From assembly GCA_021813525.1 (NCBI GenBank), contig JAKAKK010000027.1:1-64000 (forward strand): 64,000 nucleotides of DNA, in the 5' to 3' direction. Every line of letters begins with the position of its first letter. Position 1 is the stretch's first letter. The position numbers were made by a program, and so were the translations under genes. The stretch is from a bacterium (GTDB lineage Bacteria; SZUA-79; Acidulodesulfobacterales; Acidulodesulfobacteraceae). The notes beneath the pieces are model-generated. The model worked only from the letters and a program-made list of their open reading frames with translations. It did not search any database and had not been told where the DNA came from. This document shows, in pieces, positions 8,642 to 18,704 of this stretch.

Positions 8642-9238
8642 GTGGAAATTAAATTGCTTAAAAGAGAAGAAATCATAGACGCAGCATACGCCCTTCTTTT
8701 AGAAAGAGGCTATGAAGACATGGGGATTCAGGATATAATCGATAGAATTAACGCTACGAAAGGATGTATTTATTATCACTTTAAATCAAAACAAGATATT
8801 GCCGTCGCCGTAATAAATGAAGTTATTAAACCGGCTTATATAAATAACTGGGGCGGCATATATAATGCCGAAGACCCCGTTTCGGCAATTATTAAAGTTA
8901 TCGACGATATTTATAATAAAAACGGAAAAAAATTGGCAAAAAACGGCTGTCCCGTCGGCAATTTAATGCTTGAATTATCGGCAAAAAACGAGATTTTGTC
9001 TAAATATATAAACGAAGTTATCGATTTATGGCGGCATTTTATCGAAAAGGCTTTAAAAAAAGCGATATTAAAAAAAATAGTCAATAAAAATATAAATATT
9101 AAAAGCGCGGCAAATTTCATTATCGGTTCATTCGAAGGATGCATAATGCTTTCTAAATCATCGCAGAGCGAAGAATTATTAGAGGAATGTTTTCTGAATA
9201 TTAAGAGTTATTTGAAAAATTTAAACAAATTGAATTAA
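8642..9238 (+). CDS. TetR/AcrR-family transcriptional regulator
   Basis: N-terminal IIDAAYALLLERGYEDMGIQDIIDRINATKGCIYYHFKSKQDI is a classic TetR HTH. Confidence 0.9.
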   Translation: MEIKLLKREEIIDAAYALLLERGYEDMGIQDIIDRINATKGCIYYHFKSKQDIAVAVINEVIKPAYINNWGGIYNAEDPVSAIIKVIDDIYNKNGKKLAKNGCPVGNLMLELSAKNEILSKYINEVIDLWRHFIEKALKKAILKKIVNKNINIKSAANFIIGSFEGCIMLSKSSQSEELLEECFLNIKSYLKNLNKLN

Positions 9239-9243
9239 TCTGA

Positions 9244-9990
9244 ATGGACTTTATATCAATACCGATATTTGACGTAATTGCAGGAATATTAATCGTTCTA
9301 TTCGCATTCTTTGTTAGGGCAACCATAGGTTTTGGTTCCGGTTTAATATCGGTTTCCTTTTTAACAATCCTGCTCCCTATAAAAATTACGGTTCCTGCCG
9401 TATTTATACTTGATTTTATAGGAAGCATAATACTTGGAGCATATGATTTTAAAGAAGTAAAGTGGAACGACCTTTCATACTTACTGCCCTCGACCGTTTT
9501 AGGGCTTTTGCTTGGAGCTTATATATTAAAATACGCAGATCCGCAAAAACTTACAATTTTTCTGGGTATTTTTATTTTGATGTATATAATATACGCCCTA
9601 AAAGTAAAGCAGGATAAACTGCCTTACGTTAAAAATGCGGCAGGAGCTCCGTTAGGTTTTCTGGGAGGCTTTATAGGCAGTTTATACGGAGGAGGCGGTC
9701 CTCCTATAGTAGCTTACCTGCAGATGAAACACCATGGCAAACGTACGTTTCGAGCTACGTTCCAGATAGTCGCCATTACCGACAGTATCGTTAGGGCTGC
9801 TATTTATATCTCATTCGGGCTTATAACTATGAAAGTTTTAAGATTTTCCGGCTTGCTTATACCGTCTTTATTAATAGGTCTATTTTTAGGAAATAAGATG
9901 CATTTTAAAATAAATCAAAAAACTTTTTACTATTCGGTATTATTAATTTTATCTTTAGCGTCTATCGGTCTCATAATACATTCTTTTTAA
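9244..9990 (+). CDS. TauE/SafE-family sulfite/anion exporter-like membrane protein
   Basis: Polytopic; GFLGGFIGSLYGGGGPPIVAYLQ motif characteristic of the family. Confidence 0.85.
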   Translation: MDFISIPIFDVIAGILIVLFAFFVRATIGFGSGLISVSFLTILLPIKITVPAVFILDFIGSIILGAYDFKEVKWNDLSYLLPSTVLGLLLGAYILKYADPQKLTIFLGIFILMYIIYALKVKQDKLPYVKNAAGAPLGFLGGFIGSLYGGGGPPIVAYLQMKHHGKRTFRATFQIVAITDSIVRAAIYISFGLITMKVLRFSGLLIPSLLIGLFLGNKMHFKINQKTFYYSVLLILSLASIGLIIHSF

Positions 9991-10136
9991 TTACCGATAA
10001 AGCTTAAATTTTATAGACCGAGCTGTAATAAATATTTTCTATTATATTATTTTTGATAATTTATCAGCCTCCCTCTAATAGACCCGAATAAAATTAGGCG
10101 TTCGCTGTAAACGCCTTAAGTCTAAGGTTCACCCTT

Positions 10137-10733
10137 TTATTCGATAATTTTAATTACTTCCCCGACGTCCATTCTGGATGATTTAGACTGTCTTGCTACC
10201 GGTTTTCCTATGGGAATTAATGCGACCAGATTGTCGGGCTTTTTTACCCCCAGCATGCTTTCTATTTCGGGCTTAGCGATTAACGGACCGGTCATCCAGC
10301 ATGCTCCCAACCCCTCGTTGTGGGCGACAAGCAGGATATGCGTTATAAAACTTGAAACGCCTTGGAGTCCTGGATTAACTATAAACTTTCTTTCGTAGTT
10401 TCGATTTTTATCCGCCTTTTCCAGTATGTCGTCAAGACTGCCTATATAAGGTTTTTGAACGACCGCAAGCACGACCGGAGCTTCGTTAAAGAATGCGTAC
10501 ACGCCGGGAGCGTCTTTGCCGGTTACCTTTTTATAAACCGTTTCGACTTCGCTCCTCATCCTGTTAAGAATATCTTTATTTTTAATTATATAAGTAAACC
10601 AGTTTTGCGCGTTGCCTCCGCTTGGAGAATTAACGGAAATTTCGATAATTTTTTTAATCAGATTTAAATCTACGTCTTCCCGTTCATATTTCCGGATGCT
10701 TTTTCTTGTTTTAACGGCTTCTATTATGTCCAT
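10137..10733 (-). CDS. Nitroreductase-family protein
   Basis: N-terminal AVKTRKSIRKYEREDV and GLGACWMTGPL motifs. Confidence 0.85.
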   Translation of the reverse strand: MDIIEAVKTRKSIRKYEREDVDLNLIKKIIEISVNSPSGGNAQNWFTYIIKNKDILNRMRSEVETVYKKVTGKDAPGVYAFFNEAPVVLAVVQKPYIGSLDDILEKADKNRNYERKFIVNPGLQGVSSFITHILLVAHNEGLGACWMTGPLIAKPEIESMLGVKKPDNLVALIPIGKPVARQSKSSRMDVGEVIKIIE

Positions 10734-10783
10734 TTTTCACCTTTATATTTATATTAAAAATGTTTAAAAACTCTGTTATACAG

Positions 10784-12235
10784 CTATGCGTCAAGATAAT
10801 CGTCGAGAGATATATTTTCGACCGGTTTAAAGAGGAACGTAAAAACCAATAATAAGAATATTTCGGTAAAAATTCCCCATAAACCTATATATATTTTTTT
10901 ATATATTATGTTCCAATCTACAATATGCAGAAGATAAAATACCGTAAATAAACCGCCGGATACAGATATCGCGGCCGGTATTTTGGAAACCCTGTTGGTA
11001 AACAAAGGCAAAAAAATCAACGGAAACAGCTGAAGTATTATCATGCCGCCGATAAGCTGAAGTTTGATTATAAGCAGGGGATTTATCATAATGCTTAGAT
11101 ACAAGGCAAGGGCAATAATAAATCCTACGGCGATTTTACTCATAATCTCCTGCGAACGGTCGCTTATATCCCGGTTTATTAAATTCTGATATATATTTTT
11201 GGTAAACAGATTTGCGGACGACAGAGCCATAATGGAAGCGGGCACCATGCTTCCCAGTATGATTATTCCTCCGAAAAACGCCGTAATATAAGGCCCGAAT
11301 GTTTTATACAGCATCATAGGCACCGCCATATTCGAGTTTTTTATTCCCGGAACTACGTAAAGCGCGGCAAATCCTAAAACAGTTATAAATATCAGCATTA
11401 TATTGTATAACGGCATAAAAACGGCATTTTTCCTTATCGCATCCGCGCTTTTAGATGTATAAGCTCCGTTTATCGAATGAGGATAAAGGAATAAGGCTCC
11501 GGCCGAACCGAAAGCTAGGGTTCCGAACGTTACCATACCGCCGGAAGGAATTAAAGACTTCGACGGCTGATTTTTATTGAGCCAGCTGAACATTTCTCCG
11601 AAACCGCCGAAATAATGGATAGGTATAAATATTATTAGAAATAATACCATGCCCCATATAAAAAAATCTTTTATAAAAGACGTTACGGCGGCTGCCCTTA
11701 TACCGCTAAAAATCGTAAATAAAATTACTATCATGAGAGATACCGCAATGGCGATATCCGGTTTAAGCCCGGTCAACGAAAGCATATATCTCATTCCGAA
11801 TATCTGAAGCCCTATATACGGCAGTTCCGCGAATATCCCGACTAAAGCTACTACGGCGCCGAGGAATTTACTGTCGAATACTTTTTCGACATAATCGCCT
11901 GCGGTGATAAAATTATATTTTTTCGAAACGTTCCATAATCTCGGTATAGTCAAAAAAAGTATCGGGTATTCCATTATGACGTATGAAACGGCAAAGAACG
12001 CGAAAGCGCCCGAATTGTAAGCAAGTCCGGGTACGGCTAATAAAGTGTAAGCGGTATAAATATCGCCGCCCAGAAGAAACCAGACGATAAATGCGCCGAA
12101 TCTTTTACCCGCAAGCGACCATTCCGCTAAACTGTCTATTTTAGCGGCTTCGAATTTTTTGGATAAAAAACCTGCAAAAGCGACTAAAAATAAAAATGAA
12201 AAGACGATAATAATCGGAATATTATTATTAGCCAT
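10784..12235 (-). CDS. Sodium:solute symporter (SSS family)
   Basis: WSLAGKRFGAFIVWFLLGGDIYTAYTLLAVPGLAY and multiple TMs typical of SSS transporters. Confidence 0.85.
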   Translation of the reverse strand: MANNNIPIIIVFSFLFLVAFAGFLSKKFEAAKIDSLAEWSLAGKRFGAFIVWFLLGGDIYTAYTLLAVPGLAYNSGAFAFFAVSYVIMEYPILFLTIPRLWNVSKKYNFITAGDYVEKVFDSKFLGAVVALVGIFAELPYIGLQIFGMRYMLSLTGLKPDIAIAVSLMIVILFTIFSGIRAAAVTSFIKDFFIWGMVLFLIIFIPIHYFGGFGEMFSWLNKNQPSKSLIPSGGMVTFGTLAFGSAGALFLYPHSINGAYTSKSADAIRKNAVFMPLYNIMLIFITVLGFAALYVVPGIKNSNMAVPMMLYKTFGPYITAFFGGIIILGSMVPASIMALSSANLFTKNIYQNLINRDISDRSQEIMSKIAVGFIIALALYLSIMINPLLIIKLQLIGGMIILQLFPLIFLPLFTNRVSKIPAAISVSGGLFTVFYLLHIVDWNIIYKKIYIGLWGIFTEIFLLLVFTFLFKPVENISLDDYLDA

Positions 12236-12464
12236 GCTTAGATTTCAATTCTTTTATATTCTTTATATTTTTTTTCTCTATTAAATATGCGGCATAGGTC
12301 AGAATCACCGTTATAACGTCCATTAATATGAAAAACCAGACCATTGCGCTAATTCCGAATATCAGCCTGTTATCGTTATAATATTTTATTCCGAAAGAAA
12401 GCACGGCTATAGGAATTAATAAAATCAGCCAGGTTACGGGATGGTATCTTTTATAAGTTCTCAT
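12228..12464 (-). CDS. Small two-TM protein (DUF3311-like) partner of SSS symporter
   Basis: 78 aa, two hydrophobic segments, overlaps the start of the symporter gene. Confidence 0.6.
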   Translation of the reverse strand: MRTYKRYHPVTWLILLIPIAVLSFGIKYYNDNRLIFGISAMVWFFILMDVITVILTYAAYLIEKKNIKNIKELKSKHG

Positions 12465-12514
12465 AGTAAAATATAATATATAAAAATAAACTTAAAAAGT
12501 CAAAAACGAAGCAA

Positions 12515-14791
12515 TTAAAAAGGCTGGTTTAATCCGAAATAATATCTGACGCCGTATTCGGAACTGACGCCGTTTCCGAATGCTTTTGCCGCATAAATGC
12601 TTATCATTTCGGGATAAATACCGAAAAAGTAGGTTTTTAAATGTATTCCGAGTCCGGCAAAACTGTAAATACCGCCGTTATGGATAACCGCGGGCACGGT
12701 GTCTCCCAATTTTCCGGCGCCGCCTATTATATCGCCTGCGACCGCCGTTATATCAAAAAGATTATCTATCAGGTTCAGATTTAAACCGCGGCAGATGTTT
12801 CTTCTGTAATCGGCTTCGGCAATAAGCGTATCGTTATCGACAAACGGCAGGCTCGCCGGCACCCCCATAATGCCGTTAATGCCTCCCAAATAATAATCGA
12901 GTGCGGCGGGAACGCTTCCGTCGGCAAAAACGCCTATGCCTTTTAAAGCCACTATATTGTCTTCATTAATTGCAAAATTTTTAACATACTGCAAAACAAA
13001 CTGGCTGAAAGAAAACGGAGACAGGATATTGGAGTTGGCGATATTATAAGAAAAATTAAACGAAGAGCCGTATTCCGGATTAATATTGTAATCTACGGAA
13101 TTATAGCTGTAACTAAGAGTAAATTCCGCCAATCTTTTTGTATTTTGGTAAATTATTGAATCTCCCGAAGCGGATGGGCTTATTTCCATAAGATTTACTA
13201 AACCGGAAACCGACTGCCTGTAAATCTGCGAAACCGGAAAAAATCTTCCTAATTGATGCGAGAAGCCTAAACTCGCGCCCCTATTGTAATAATTTTTAAA
13301 TATATTAAACAAGATGCCGTTTCTATAGCTGTATCTTTTTGTCAAAGTAAAATTAAGATAACCCTCCGTTCTTCCGCTGTTGGGGCTTATATTTCCTCCT
13401 GCGCCGCTCAAGAACAGGGTATAATAATCGTTTTTCTTTCGATTTAAAATTTTTTCTTTTATTTTTTTATAACTTATAAGGTTTAAATCGTTATTATAAT
13501 AATAAACGCCGTTTTTTAGCCTGTGCGTTCGGGAAAAGCCGGTAAAGTAAAGATAAGATAACGGGAATATGGGATAATTTATAACGGTGTTGACGCCCTG
13601 AATGAAATTAAAACCTTTAACCGTATTTTTTATATCCGGATTTCTTTTTATATAGGCGTTTAAAAATTTTCTAAATCCGATAAAAGAAAGTTTTTGCAAA
13701 TTTTGAGAATATAATAAACTGTCGCTCTTATTTATTTTTTTTAATATTCTTCCATCATTAATTATACCCAGATAAATTAATCCTTTAATTATATTTAATT
13801 TTTGATATATATAGAAAGTTGGAAAAATATTGCCGAAACGCGAATTTACTAAGAGGGTGTTTGAATATAAAGGCGGTTTTAACCATAAACTCCGCCTTAA
13901 ATGAATATAAACGACGCTTATCTTCTTTAATTTTACCGTATTATATTTATCCAATAGAACTAAAGCTCTGTAAATTTTTTTGTTCGACTGCTTAAAATTA
14001 TACGGATACGGCTGGAAAAATTTTAACGATAAACCGTTTTTGAACGTTTTATTTATTTTAAATTTTTTTGCCGATATTAAGGAGATAAAATTGGAACGCT
14101 TATGAATAAAAAATGACCCCTTATAGATATTTCCGTTAAAAATCGCCTCATATCCGTGTTTTACGGTAAGGTTTATTTTAAAATCTATATTCATTGGGGG
14201 ATTAAAATTTTTGCCGGCTGAAATATAAGGATAGAACGGGGCGTTTAGAACGGTTTCTTTATTAAAATATCCGAAATTGCCGAAGGACTCCGGGATTTTT
14301 GTTCTAAAAGCAATTTTAATTATATACAATTTATAAAATTTATTTATTATTAGTTCCTCGGATAAATTATCTATGCTTATATATCCTCTGTTAAAACCGT
14401 AGGGATAGAGCTGGTGAAAATCAAAATCTTTTATGTTTTCGGGCCTTTTATACAGGCTGTTAGGATATAGCATTATATATAAACGGCGGGAAATATTTAA
14501 ATCTATTCCCCTGAAATTTTTAAGTTTACCGCCGAAATTTTTAATTTCGCGGGGTTTTCTTTTTCCGTTTAAATTCAAAACAGAATCTTTATTGTATTTA
14601 ATATACCTGATTATTTCACTGCCCGTTACCGTTTCAGTCCTTGGATTAATAACGGCTTTTATTTTAACGGTTTGAACGGGAGATTTGCCGCGGACGGACA
14701 TAGCGCGGGCGAATAGGCGAGGCGCGGATGCATTTAAACAGAGAACGGCGGCCGCTATATTTAATAATATTATTTTTATGCAGTTTTTCAT
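12515..14791 (-). CDS. Outer-membrane beta-barrel protein (BamA/D15-like C-terminus) with large M1-peptidase-like N-terminal region
   Basis: Signal peptide; VKIKAVINPRTETVTGSEIIRY resembles M1-type N-terminal domain; C-terminal half rich in alternating aromatic strands ending YGVRYYFGLNQPF. Confidence 0.55.
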   Translation of the reverse strand: MKNCIKIILLNIAAAVLCLNASAPRLFARAMSVRGKSPVQTVKIKAVINPRTETVTGSEIIRYIKYNKDSVLNLNGKRKPREIKNFGGKLKNFRGIDLNISRRLYIMLYPNSLYKRPENIKDFDFHQLYPYGFNRGYISIDNLSEELIINKFYKLYIIKIAFRTKIPESFGNFGYFNKETVLNAPFYPYISAGKNFNPPMNIDFKINLTVKHGYEAIFNGNIYKGSFFIHKRSNFISLISAKKFKINKTFKNGLSLKFFQPYPYNFKQSNKKIYRALVLLDKYNTVKLKKISVVYIHLRRSLWLKPPLYSNTLLVNSRFGNIFPTFYIYQKLNIIKGLIYLGIINDGRILKKINKSDSLLYSQNLQKLSFIGFRKFLNAYIKRNPDIKNTVKGFNFIQGVNTVINYPIFPLSYLYFTGFSRTHRLKNGVYYYNNDLNLISYKKIKEKILNRKKNDYYTLFLSGAGGNISPNSGRTEGYLNFTLTKRYSYRNGILFNIFKNYYNRGASLGFSHQLGRFFPVSQIYRQSVSGLVNLMEISPSASGDSIIYQNTKRLAEFTLSYSYNSVDYNINPEYGSSFNFSYNIANSNILSPFSFSQFVLQYVKNFAINEDNIVALKGIGVFADGSVPAALDYYLGGINGIMGVPASLPFVDNDTLIAEADYRRNICRGLNLNLIDNLFDITAVAGDIIGGAGKLGDTVPAVIHNGGIYSFAGLGIHLKTYFFGIYPEMISIYAAKAFGNGVSSEYGVRYYFGLNQPF

Positions 14792-14896
14792 TGATTTTAA
14801 CCGGAAATTTATAATATAATCAACTTCAGCGAATTGTATTATTTTAATTTTATCCTAAAAAATTTAAAAATAAAGCGCTTAAACGTTTAAAATAAA

Positions 14897-15379
14897 ATGG
14901 GGCATTCTTTCAAATTGTCGGATATTAAAGGCGTGGTCGTCAATGATATCAAAAAACATGTTGACGAACGGGGATGGCTTGCCGAATTATACAGGAGCGA
15001 CGAATTAGAGGAATCTATTTTGCCTCAAATGTCTTATATCTCCTTAACTATGCCGGGAATCACGAGGGGTCCCCACGAACACAAATATCAAACCGACTAC
15101 TTTTGTTTTATAGGCCCTTCCGATTTTAAAATTATACTATGGGACAACAGGAAAGATTCCCCGACTTATCTCAACAAAACGGTATTGTTTCTTGGGGAAA
15201 ACAAACCCTCGGCGCTTATAGTTCCTCCCGGGATTGTTCACGCATATAAAAATGTGGGAGGAAAAAACGGGCTTGTTATCAACGCCGCAAATAAACTGTT
15301 TGCCGGTAAAATGAAGAAAGAGCAAATCGACGAGATCAGATACGAAAACGACCCGGATGCTTTTTTTGTTTTTGATTAA
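14897..15379 (+). CDS. RmlC-like (dTDP-4-dehydrorhamnose 3,5-epimerase-related) cupin protein
   Basis: DERGWLAELYRSDE, TMPGITRGPHEHKYQTDYF and VPPGIVHAYKN motifs. Confidence 0.8.
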   Translation: MGHSFKLSDIKGVVVNDIKKHVDERGWLAELYRSDELEESILPQMSYISLTMPGITRGPHEHKYQTDYFCFIGPSDFKIILWDNRKDSPTYLNKTVLFLGENKPSALIVPPGIVHAYKNVGGKNGLVINAANKLFAGKMKKEQIDEIRYENDPDAFFVFD

Positions 15380-15405
15380 CGAAAACGGCGGCTTAATAAA
15401 AATTT

Positions 15406-16437
15406 TCATTCAATGCCGTCGATGTTATACCTTTCTTCCACCCTGCCGAATTTATATACCGCCAGCGATAAAAGCCAAGCCGATGTTAATATTACGGCTA
15501 TACCGCCTCCTAAAGCCGCAAAAGATACATTATTAAAAAAATCCCAAGGGCGGCCCTTCAGATTATATTCCATCCCTATAACCTGAAGCCATTCGAGCGT
15601 TCCCACGCCGAATGCCAGAAAAACGGAAATACTCGTTATAGAAATATTATAAAATATCTTCCTTACGGGGTTTAGAAACGCCCAGCTGTATGCATACTGA
15701 ATGACGACGCCGTCGGTAGAATCGAACAGCATCATGCCTGCCGAAAATATTAACGGCAGTATCATTACGTCTATTAACGGCCTGCCTGCCGAAGCAAATA
15801 CCGCGGACATAGAAAGCACGGCCACCTCGGACGCAGTATCGAACCCTATGCCGAATAAAATCCCTACAAAAAACATCTGCCGGCTCGACGATATCAGTTT
15901 CATAATTCCGTTGAAATAACGGAACATAAAACCTCTCTTTAGAAGCTCTTCTTCTATCTTCTTATTTTTAAAGTTTTTAAAGTCCTTTGCGATTCTGATG
16001 ATACTCATTAAAATAACGACGTTCATAAAGGCGATAAGATACAAAAATAAAGCCGATATTCCGGTTCCCAGGACATTGCTCAAACTGCCTAATTCGGGAT
16101 AAGCTCTGACGACGAATTTGCCGATTATAACGCTTATTAAAGTCAAAATAAAAACCGACAGCGAATGTCCCGCAGAGAAAAAAAAGCCGACGCCTGCCGG
16201 CTTTTTGCCGTCATTCATTAATTTTCTGGTTGTATTGTCTATCGCGGCAATATGGTCGGCGTCGAGAGCATGCTTTATGCCGAAAAAAAAAGCAAGGGAG
16301 CCTAAACTTAATAAGACCGGAAATACGCTCGACCTGTCGATTAAAAGGATTACGGAGATTAATAAAAAAGCGGACAAAAATGAATAAAGAAGAACGAGTC
16401 TTTGCTTAAAGCTAAAGGCAAACGGGCGTAAAGACAT
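15406..16437 (-). CDS. NiCoT-family nickel/cobalt transporter
   Basis: Signature HALDADHIAAIDNTTR, FFSAGHSLSVF and GIGFDTASEV. Confidence 0.9.
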   Translation of the reverse strand: MSLRPFAFSFKQRLVLLYSFLSAFLLISVILLIDRSSVFPVLLSLGSLAFFFGIKHALDADHIAAIDNTTRKLMNDGKKPAGVGFFFSAGHSLSVFILTLISVIIGKFVVRAYPELGSLSNVLGTGISALFLYLIAFMNVVILMSIIRIAKDFKNFKNKKIEEELLKRGFMFRYFNGIMKLISSSRQMFFVGILFGIGFDTASEVAVLSMSAVFASAGRPLIDVMILPLIFSAGMMLFDSTDGVVIQYAYSWAFLNPVRKIFYNISITSISVFLAFGVGTLEWLQVIGMEYNLKGRPWDFFNNVSFAALGGGIAVILTSAWLLSLAVYKFGRVEERYNIDGIE

Positions 16438-16533
16438 AATCGGGCCTCCCGCTACAAGTTTAAATAAAACGTATTTATTAAAAGTCTATCATCCGAAATA
16501 CATAAAGTCAAATCGCGCCTTTATCTATGTTAA

Positions 16534-18138
16534 TCATACCCTCAACAGTTTTGTATTTCTGTAATTCAAAGCCTCCAGAACCGAATCGGCGTCGATTTCG
16601 TCCTTACGGTCTAAATCGGCTATAGTTCTAGAAACCCGTAATATCCTGTAATATCCCCTTGAAGATATATTTAACTTTTTAACCGCACTTTGCGCCAATT
16701 CCAAGGCGGAACCGGAAACGGCAAAATATTTTTCTATATCCGAACTTTTTATCGAAGCGTTAAATCTGATTCCGGAGTTCCGAAATCTTTTCAGCTGTAT
16801 CTGCCTTGTTCCCTCTATTAAATTTTTAATTTCCGAAGAACTTGCCGCCTTTTCATTTACCGTCAATTTATCTAAGTCCGCTGAATAAACTTCTATGAAT
16901 ATATCGAATCTATCTAGAATCGGCCCCGACAATTTCGTATAGAATTTGTAAATTTCCGCGCTTGAACATCTGCATTCATGCTTTATATCTCCGTAATAAC
17001 CGCAAGGACAAGGATTCATTGCCGCAACCAGCATAAAATTGCACGGCAGAACTATTGAAAACCTGCTCCTAGACAGGTTTATAGCCTTATCTTCCATGGG
17101 CTGCCTTAAACTATCCAGCGTTTTTTTGCTTAATTCGGAAAATTCGTCGATAAACAAAACCCCGTTATGGGCAAGGCTTATATCGCCGGGAAGCGGATTT
17201 GACGCGCCGCCCCCGATTAATCCGGCAATGGATACCGTATGATGCACGGAAATAAAAGGCCGCATCGCGATAAGTCCCGTTTCGTCGCCGGTCTTTTTAT
17301 TCGAAAAACTGTAGATATTAGATGTTTCGATGAATTCCTCAAGCGATAGAGCGGGCTGAATCCCTGCAATGCTTTGAGCCAACATTGTTTTTCCGCTGCC
17401 TGGAGGCCCTATCATTAAAATATTATGATGTCCCGAAACAGCCGCCACTATTGCTCTTTTTGCCAGCTCCTGCCCTTTAATATCCGAAAAATCCGGATAA
17501 TTTTCTCCGTTCCTTTCATTATTGTTTATACCGGAAATAATCCTTTCGAAAGACGGATGCACTCCGCCGTCTTCTGGGCTGTGAATATAAACAGTGCCGT
17601 CTTTAGCGTCGGCGGCAGTTTCATCCGGCCGCATACCTGAAATAAAAGCGCATATATCTTTTAAATGGCTGAAGGCAAGAAAACCGGCTCCGAGAAACCT
17701 TGCAGAATTTATATTTTCATACGGAATTATAAGTTTTTTATTTAATTTTTTTGCAAGTATGCCGAGGGCTATTACGCCGTTAACTTTCTTTATCTTGCCG
17801 TTTAGGGAAAGTTCTCCGGCAATAATATAATCGTTTAAATTTAACGCACATTTAATCAAACCGGCGGAGATTAGTATTCCTATAGCGAACGGCAGGTCGA
17901 ACAGGGGACCTTCTTTTCTTAAATCTGCGGGAGCCAGATTTATAGTAATCTTTTTAACCGGATATTCAAAGCCGGAATTTTTTATCGCGGCTTTAACCCT
18001 GTCCTTTGCTTCTTTAGTCGAAACGTCGGGTAAACCCACAATCATAATGCCGGGTATGCCGTTAGCTATAAAAATTTCTACATTTACTAAAACCGCGTCG
18101 ATGCCTATAAACGTAGCGCTGTTAAGAAATGTGACCAT
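16534..18138 (-). CDS. YifB-family Mg-chelatase-like AAA ATPase (ComM-like)
   Basis: GLPDVSTKEAKDRVKAAIKNSG, Walker A GPPGSGKTML, MNPCPCGYYGD. Confidence 0.95.
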   Translation of the reverse strand: MVTFLNSATFIGIDAVLVNVEIFIANGIPGIMIVGLPDVSTKEAKDRVKAAIKNSGFEYPVKKITINLAPADLRKEGPLFDLPFAIGILISAGLIKCALNLNDYIIAGELSLNGKIKKVNGVIALGILAKKLNKKLIIPYENINSARFLGAGFLAFSHLKDICAFISGMRPDETAADAKDGTVYIHSPEDGGVHPSFERIISGINNNERNGENYPDFSDIKGQELAKRAIVAAVSGHHNILMIGPPGSGKTMLAQSIAGIQPALSLEEFIETSNIYSFSNKKTGDETGLIAMRPFISVHHTVSIAGLIGGGASNPLPGDISLAHNGVLFIDEFSELSKKTLDSLRQPMEDKAINLSRSRFSIVLPCNFMLVAAMNPCPCGYYGDIKHECRCSSAEIYKFYTKLSGPILDRFDIFIEVYSADLDKLTVNEKAASSSEIKNLIEGTRQIQLKRFRNSGIRFNASIKSSDIEKYFAVSGSALELAQSAVKKLNISSRGYYRILRVSRTIADLDRKDEIDADSVLEALNYRNTKLLRV

Positions 18139-18255
18139 TAAACGATATCCTTTTAGAATAATTTTACGTATCTATATTATTATAAAAAGATATTGTTTCA
18201 GAATTATGAAGTATATATTACAATTGCGTTAAATTTTTGTTGCATTTATATAAAG

Positions 18256-18663
18256 CTATACCTTCCAACCCTTATCCAGCGCAAGTTTATCTAATTCAGC
18301 CATTACGTCTTTTACGCTTTTTAAATCTTTCAGCAGGGTCGCGGAAACTATATAGTCGAAAGCATCCTCGTAAAATTCTTTGAAATCGCCTATTATATTC
18401 ATCGAGCCTTCAAAATCGGTTCCGGGCAAAAATAAATAGACAAGATTATTTTTAACCGATACGACATCCGAGTCTCTCAAGACTCCTCCGATAGTTTTTA
18501 TAAAGTCGTCGTTGTATTTTGCTATATTAAGGATTGTCAGCCCCACATAGTCGATAGAGACTATATCTTCGGCAAGTCCAAGCTCTTTTTTAATCCTTCT
18601 CATATTAGACACAGAATGTTCCAAAACCGCTTCAAAATATTCAAAAGGAATAATTTTTGCCAT
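18256..18663 (-). CDS. Small protein of unknown function with faint resemblance to a degenerate GGDEF-like fold
   Basis: ORF track; pattern IAKYNDDFIKTIGGVLRDSDVVSVKNNLVYLFLPGT. Confidence 0.5.
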   Translation of the reverse strand: MAKIIPFEYFEAVLEHSVSNMRRIKKELGLAEDIVSIDYVGLTILNIAKYNDDFIKTIGGVLRDSDVVSVKNNLVYLFLPGTDFEGSMNIIGDFKEFYEDAFDYIVSATLLKDLKSVKDVMAELDKLALDKGWKV

Positions 18664-18704
18664 ATTCAGCTCCTTAATATATAATTATTTTATACTATAT
18701 TATA

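Noticed and set aside
10096-10116. Hairpin aggcgtt-cgctgta-aacgcct between TauE and nitroreductase genes
   Set aside because: Short stem without a U-tract; not strong enough to call a terminator.
18256-18663. Active diguanylate cyclase
   Set aside because: No GGDEF or similar catalytic motif; resemblance is only to general fold pattern.
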